Source: Candidatus Heimdallarchaeota archaeon
Lineage (GTDB): Archaea > Asgardarchaeota > Heimdallarchaeia > Heimdallarchaeales > Kariarchaeaceae
Direction: 5' to 3'
Length of the DNA stretch: 64,000 nucleotides
Assembly (NCBI GenBank): GCA_026702845.1
Contig: JADCLS010000007.1
Coordinates: forward strand, 124,001 to 188,000
Numbering within the stretch: the stretch's first letter is position 1; the number at the start of each line of letters is the position of its first letter. The notes beneath the pieces are model-generated. The model had not been told where the DNA came from. It saw only the letters and a program-made list of their open reading frames with translations, and searched no databases. Of this stretch, positions 60,946 to 64,000 are shown piece after piece. Both the position numbers and the translations under genes were made by a program.

Positions 60946-61995
60946 ATGTCCTTCAGAGTAACGATCAATCAGTTATTTATCCTCTATTTATTGGGTCTGA
61001 GCATCTATTGTTATGATATGTTCTGGGAGGACGGTAAATTATCTACTGAACCAGATAGAATTGATTTTGTCAATAACACAATTCAGATTTCAGTAGTGGA
61101 GTATGGTGAGAAAACCTTAGTCAGTCGAAAGGTGTATCAGCTAGAACCTGACTTTATTGAATTTGAATTTTCATATATTGGAGTTCCTCCAAATCCCGTA
61201 TTTGTAAATATCAATGAAACATTTTTTTTTGGTTCAATAGAGCATTTTTCAGGAATTATTCCAGATTCAGGAATTCATGTCAAGATTGATGCTAGTGCAT
61301 CATTTGAATCACGTAGTTATGTGACTTATCTAATCAATTTTGGGATATATAATGGATTCCTTAACACTGTGGTAACAATTGATCCAGTTACTTCTATGTT
61401 TAGTACGGAGGATTATTATTCTCTAGGCTTTCGGTTACTTCTCCCAGCTCTATTAGTGATTGTTATCTCTTTGGTTGCGTATGTGAATCTCTTGGAACTC
61501 TCACAAAGATCCTCAGGGTATATTGGGAACCAAACATTCGAGGAGAATGATATTATCTCCATGGAATTGTATTTTAAAAGGATTAAACCAATAATTAAAT
61601 ACTCCCCTGTCATGTTTCTATTTTTTCTTATCCCCCATTTTGGATTTGGCTATGCGTTGTTGGTATTGATTGCTGGTTCTTATACTCTAGGTAAATTTTG
61701 TCGGATGAGTAATATTCCGATTCGTTCTTATCTGACACTTCTGTTGCCATTTTTTTCAATTTCATTGGGGAATCGAGTCTCTGCAAAAGTAGTTATTCCC
61801 TATTTGAAGGACAAATTACTCCATTTTGGGATCAACTCTTTGATCTCCTATCCTTTCCTCTGTTTGATCAATATATTGTTCTGGTATATCAGTATCAACT
61901 CTATTGAAGGAATTGAGAATAATCTTGAGTTGAGAAAAATGTTGTACAAGATCATTGGAGCATTGTTATTGTCAGTTTTCATTATAAGTACTTAG
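60946..61995 (+). CDS. Hypothetical membrane protein with an extracytoplasmic N-terminal domain
   Basis: A 349-residue protein: an N-terminal anchor (residues 7-23), a beta-rich extracytoplasmic domain (about 25-155, with TQIS- and FEFSY-type strand pattern and NxT sites), then about five membrane helices (near 162-183, 220-245, 258-278, 300-322, 335-349). A short cytoplasmic loop with SGYIGNQTFEENDIISMEL precedes the second helix. No family recognised. It is followed on the same strand by a DUF3592-like protein, 60 bp downstream. Confidence 0.5.
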   Translation: MSFRVTINQLFILYLLGLSIYCYDMFWEDGKLSTEPDRIDFVNNTIQISVVEYGEKTLVSRKVYQLEPDFIEFEFSYIGVPPNPVFVNINETFFFGSIEHFSGIIPDSGIHVKIDASASFESRSYVTYLINFGIYNGFLNTVVTIDPVTSMFSTEDYYSLGFRLLLPALLVIVISLVAYVNLLELSQRSSGYIGNQTFEENDIISMELYFKRIKPIIKYSPVMFLFFLIPHFGFGYALLVLIAGSYTLGKFCRMSNIPIRSYLTLLLPFFSISLGNRVSAKVVIPYLKDKLLHFGINSLISYPFLCLINILFWYISINSIEGIENNLELRKMLYKIIGALLLSVFIIST

Positions 61996-62054
61996 CGAAT
62001 TTCATCCTTTGCACGTAATTTATTTTTAATATGTTTATGATAATTCAATACTAT

Positions 62055-62486
62055 ATGGAACTCAGAAATGTATCGATCCTCCTTCTATTATTAGGACTCA
62101 TCGGTTTTAGCTCGTCTCTAACAGTAATGATACTTGAAGTTCAGAATTATGGGTATGAGGAGGTTGATGCAATCATCATACGTTCTGAGTACAAAAAGGT
62201 TAATGATAAATATGATGCATTTGTAGATTATAGCTACTCTGTAAATGGTTTCATTTATACTGGATCTCTAGATGCTCCAAAACAGGTAGATCTGAATTCT
62301 GCTGAGGAGTTTCTCCTCAATTATCCTCTTGGTGGGATTATCAATATTCATTATAACATAGATCATCCAGAGCGAAGTAAAGTATCCAATGATGTGTCCG
62401 TTTGGTCAATTATTGTATTATCACTAAGTTCCAGTGTATTGGCTCTTGGTATTATTCTTTTTATGATTGATAGAGATAGTCCTTGA
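62055..62486 (+). CDS. DUF3592-like membrane protein
   Basis: About 143 residues, N-terminal helix near 7-28, an extracytoplasmic beta domain and a C-terminal helix near 115-138. The central part matches the DUF3592 pattern: AIIIRSEYKK, then FVDYSYSVNGFIYTGSLD, NYPLGGIINIHYNIDHPERSKVSND. The function of this family is unknown. The frame begins at ATG 62031, but TATA-like TTTATTTTTAA near 62020 is too close for that; ATG 62055 (ninth codon) is more likely. Convergent with the ABC exporter; the stops are adjacent. Confidence 0.6.
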   Translation: MELRNVSILLLLLGLIGFSSSLTVMILEVQNYGYEEVDAIIIRSEYKKVNDKYDAFVDYSYSVNGFIYTGSLDAPKQVDLNSAEEFLLNYPLGGIINIHYNIDHPERSKVSNDVSVWSIIVLSLSSSVLALGIILFMIDRDSP

Positions 62487-64000
62487 TTATTTCTTCTTAA
62501 TCGTCTCGAGATACTCTGCAGATTGTGTTTGAAAATAGAGATCGTACATCTCCTTGTATATTCCATTTAGTTGTAGCAATTCCTCATGAGATCCGATTTC
62601 CTTAATCTCTCCATCCTCAAGTACTATAATAATATCTGATCTTACAATTGTTGTTAATCTATGGGCAATTACTATAGATGTTCGTCCTCTAAGTATGGCC
62701 TCAGTGGATTGCTGGATCATAGCTTCAGTGTATAAATCAACCGCCGAGGTTGCTTCATCAAGGATAATTAACTTGGGATCCGAGAGAATAGCTCTAGCAA
62801 AACTTAGCATCTGTCTCTGGCCCACGCTCAAATTCCTACCCTCCTCCTCTATATAAAAGTCCAAACCATCAGGTAAAGCTTGAACAAAGTTTTCTGCCTG
62901 TACGATTTTAATTGCTCTCCAGATCTCTTCATCCGAGACATTTGGTTTGGCAATGCTTAGGTTCTCACGTATTGTACCCTTAAATAACAGAATTCGTTGT
63001 GAAACAAAGGCGATATTTTTTCTCAAATCATGCAGATTATATTCTTTGAGTGGTTTACCATCCAATCTAATCTCTCCCTCATCAATATCATAAAAATGCA
63101 TGAGTAGAGAAGCAATTGTTGATTTTCCTGCACCAGTATGCCCTACTATGGCTACTCTTTTTCCTGGTGCTACTTGGAAATGTAGATTATGCAAGACTGG
63201 ATTTTTATTATCATATGAGAAAGTAACATTATTGAATTCTATCCGCCCCTCCAATGATTCTATAGGGTATCCTCCCAGATGCTCTCGTCTGTCTGCAGAG
63301 AAATATGCTATATTCAGAACTCGTTCAAGGTTTGCAGAAAGACTTGCAAATTCATTGTAGGATTGATTTAATGCCCGTACTGGTTCATAAAAATAATCAA
63401 GGAGGAAAATAAATAGATAAAATCTAGCTGTAGATAAGCCTGCAGCTTGGACCTGCCAAGTACCAACCAATAGAATTACCATAAGCATGAGATTCCTGAG
63501 GAGATCTGCTACTGGCCGGTTAATGAAAATCATCGCACCTCGTGCTTTTGATGCTTCGTAGGTTCCATTATTCAATTCACTGAATTGCTTTACTATGAGC
63601 TCTTCCTGATTGAATGCTTTACTAATGGCAATACTTCTCAACTTCTCAGCAAAGGATTGATTGACCTCTCCAAAACGCATTCGCCATCTTCTTGAGTAAA
63701 CCATCCTGTACTTTCTGAGAAATAGGGTAATAATAAAGAAAATGGGAAGTATTGCCACTACTGTGATGGTTAGTATACCTGAAAAGGTGGAGAGAATGAT
63801 AATAATCGCTATCAACTTACCAAATGAGATGATGACTGTTGCAAGAGACATCCCTGTATTATATAACTCATTGAGATCATTTGTGATGGTATTGACCAGT
63901 TTTCCTGAGTCACTCTTATCAAAAAACTCAACTTTATTTGAGATCATTGATGCATATGTATCCGATCTCAATCTCTTAATTACTCCTCCATTAAGCCGAG
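62487..64000 (-). CDS. ABC exporter half-transporter (membrane plus ATPase), 5' end beyond right edge
   Basis: The frame is open to the window edge, so the N-terminus (about 90 residues of the membrane domain) is missing. The visible part shows the ABC_membrane domain (RLRSDTYASMISNKVEFFDKS, DLNELYNTGMSLA, then helices) and the ATPase: Walker A GHTGAGKST, the Q-loop FVSQRILLFKGTIRENL, signature LSVGQRQML, Walker B LIILDEATSAVD and H-loop IAHRLTT. The coupling-helix segment (GEVNQSFAEKLRSIAISKAFNQEE) is typical. A homodimeric or heterodimeric multidrug/lipid exporter. A TTG at 63971 is not a real start, since coding sequence continues upstream. Confidence 0.92.
   Translation of the reverse strand, partial: RLNGGVIKRLRSDTYASMISNKVEFFDKSDSGKLVNTITNDLNELYNTGMSLATVIISFGKLIAIIIILSTFSGILTITVVAILPIFFIITLFLRKYRMVYSRRWRMRFGEVNQSFAEKLRSIAISKAFNQEELIVKQFSELNNGTYEASKARGAMIFINRPVADLLRNLMLMVILLVGTWQVQAAGLSTARFYLFIFLLDYFYEPVRALNQSYNEFASLSANLERVLNIAYFSADRREHLGGYPIESLEGRIEFNNVTFSYDNKNPVLHNLHFQVAPGKRVAIVGHTGAGKSTIASLLMHFYDIDEGEIRLDGKPLKEYNLHDLRKNIAFVSQRILLFKGTIRENLSIAKPNVSDEEIWRAIKIVQAENFVQALPDGLDFYIEEEGRNLSVGQRQMLSFARAILSDPKLIILDEATSAVDLYTEAMIQQSTEAILRGRTSIVIAHRLTTIVRSDIIIVLEDGEIKEIGSHEELLQLNGIYKEMYDLYFQTQSAEYLETIKKK

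Noticed and set aside
1..64000. tRNA, rRNA, insertion sequences, CRISPR arrays or a prophage
   Set aside because: No TTCGAATC-type T-arm with matching stems, no transposase or integrase reading frames, no terminal inverted repeats and no phage genes were seen on reading both strands. A covariance-model search would be needed to exclude small RNAs.

Overview
The window looks like chromosomal DNA from an AT-rich archaeon, most plausibly an Asgard archaeon of the Heimdallarchaeia type; the phylum is inferred from gene content and was not tested. Archaeal signs are direct. Many first genes have a TATA box centred about 25 bp before the start codon and no ribosome binding site, so their mRNAs are probably leaderless, while genes inside operons carry GGAGG or GGTG sites. 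The gene set also fits: endonuclease Q, F420-type enzymes (luciferase-like and Ddn-like), ComB-like phosphatase, a PGF-type C-terminal surface anchor, a DOMON/Tat-FeS/NrfD redox operon and roadblock/longin-like domains. I saw no rRNA, tRNA, insertion sequence or CRISPR array.

Layout. 1-1.3 kb: 3' part of a Tyr/Asp-rich secreted protein. 1.6-2.3 kb: thymidine kinase. 2.5-5.7 kb: ABC exporter plus PadR regulator plus HAAS-type membrane protein, tied together by six copies of one operator. 5.8-10.6 kb: membrane protein, metallo-beta-lactamase-fold hydrolase with a divergent tiny ORF, a frameshifted membrane/sensor gene, ComB-like phosphatase and a GNAT-membrane fusion. 10.8-14.7 kb: three-gene redox operon (DOMON protein, four-cluster ferredoxin, NrfD). 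15-23 kb: GATase-like protein, TPR protein, PAP2 phosphatase, tryptophanase, YHS/TRASH miniprotein and a large unknown. 23-27.5 kb: DNA polymerase IV, a two-gene MinD/ParA-like module, DinB-fold protein, LVIVD-repeat protein. 27.7-34 kb: acyl-CoA genes (hydroxyacyl-CoA dehydrogenase, LLM oxidoreductase, crotonase, carboxyltransferase), a surface protein and proline dehydrogenase. 33.9-38.5 kb: FtsX-type ABC system with two ATPases. 38.6-43 kb: MscS channel, GNAT, endonuclease Q, C45-type hydrolase. 43.4-46 kb: ABC-2 exporter with a divergent TetR regulator and palindromic operator. 46-49 kb: transglutaminase-like and alpha/beta-hydrolase membrane proteins. 49-51.6 kb: iron and peroxide group (NifX-like, VIT transporter, peroxiredoxin, ferritin) and a leaderless 54-residue membrane protein. 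51.6-57.8 kb: YwiC-like protein, Ddn-like protein behind a 9-codon leader ORF, two paralogous zinc-ribbon/PAS proteins, two paralogous double-GNAT proteins and a winged-helix regulator. 57.9-64 kb: GT-C-like membrane protein, small membrane proteins, FlK-like thioesterase, and an ABC exporter cut by the right edge.

How the genes work together. Acyl-CoA oxidation, tryptophanase and proline dehydrogenase point to an organism that oxidises amino acids and acyl chains. The redox operon is a candidate exit for the electrons at the outer face of the membrane. Ferritin, peroxiredoxin and VIT-type transport suggest exposure to oxygen or peroxide. Three exporters sit beside their regulators or partner genes. 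The most distinctive material is the redox operon without a molybdenum subunit, the PadR/HAAS regulon, the MinD-like pair, the Cys-rich PAS pair, and two symmetric divergent leaderless promoters.
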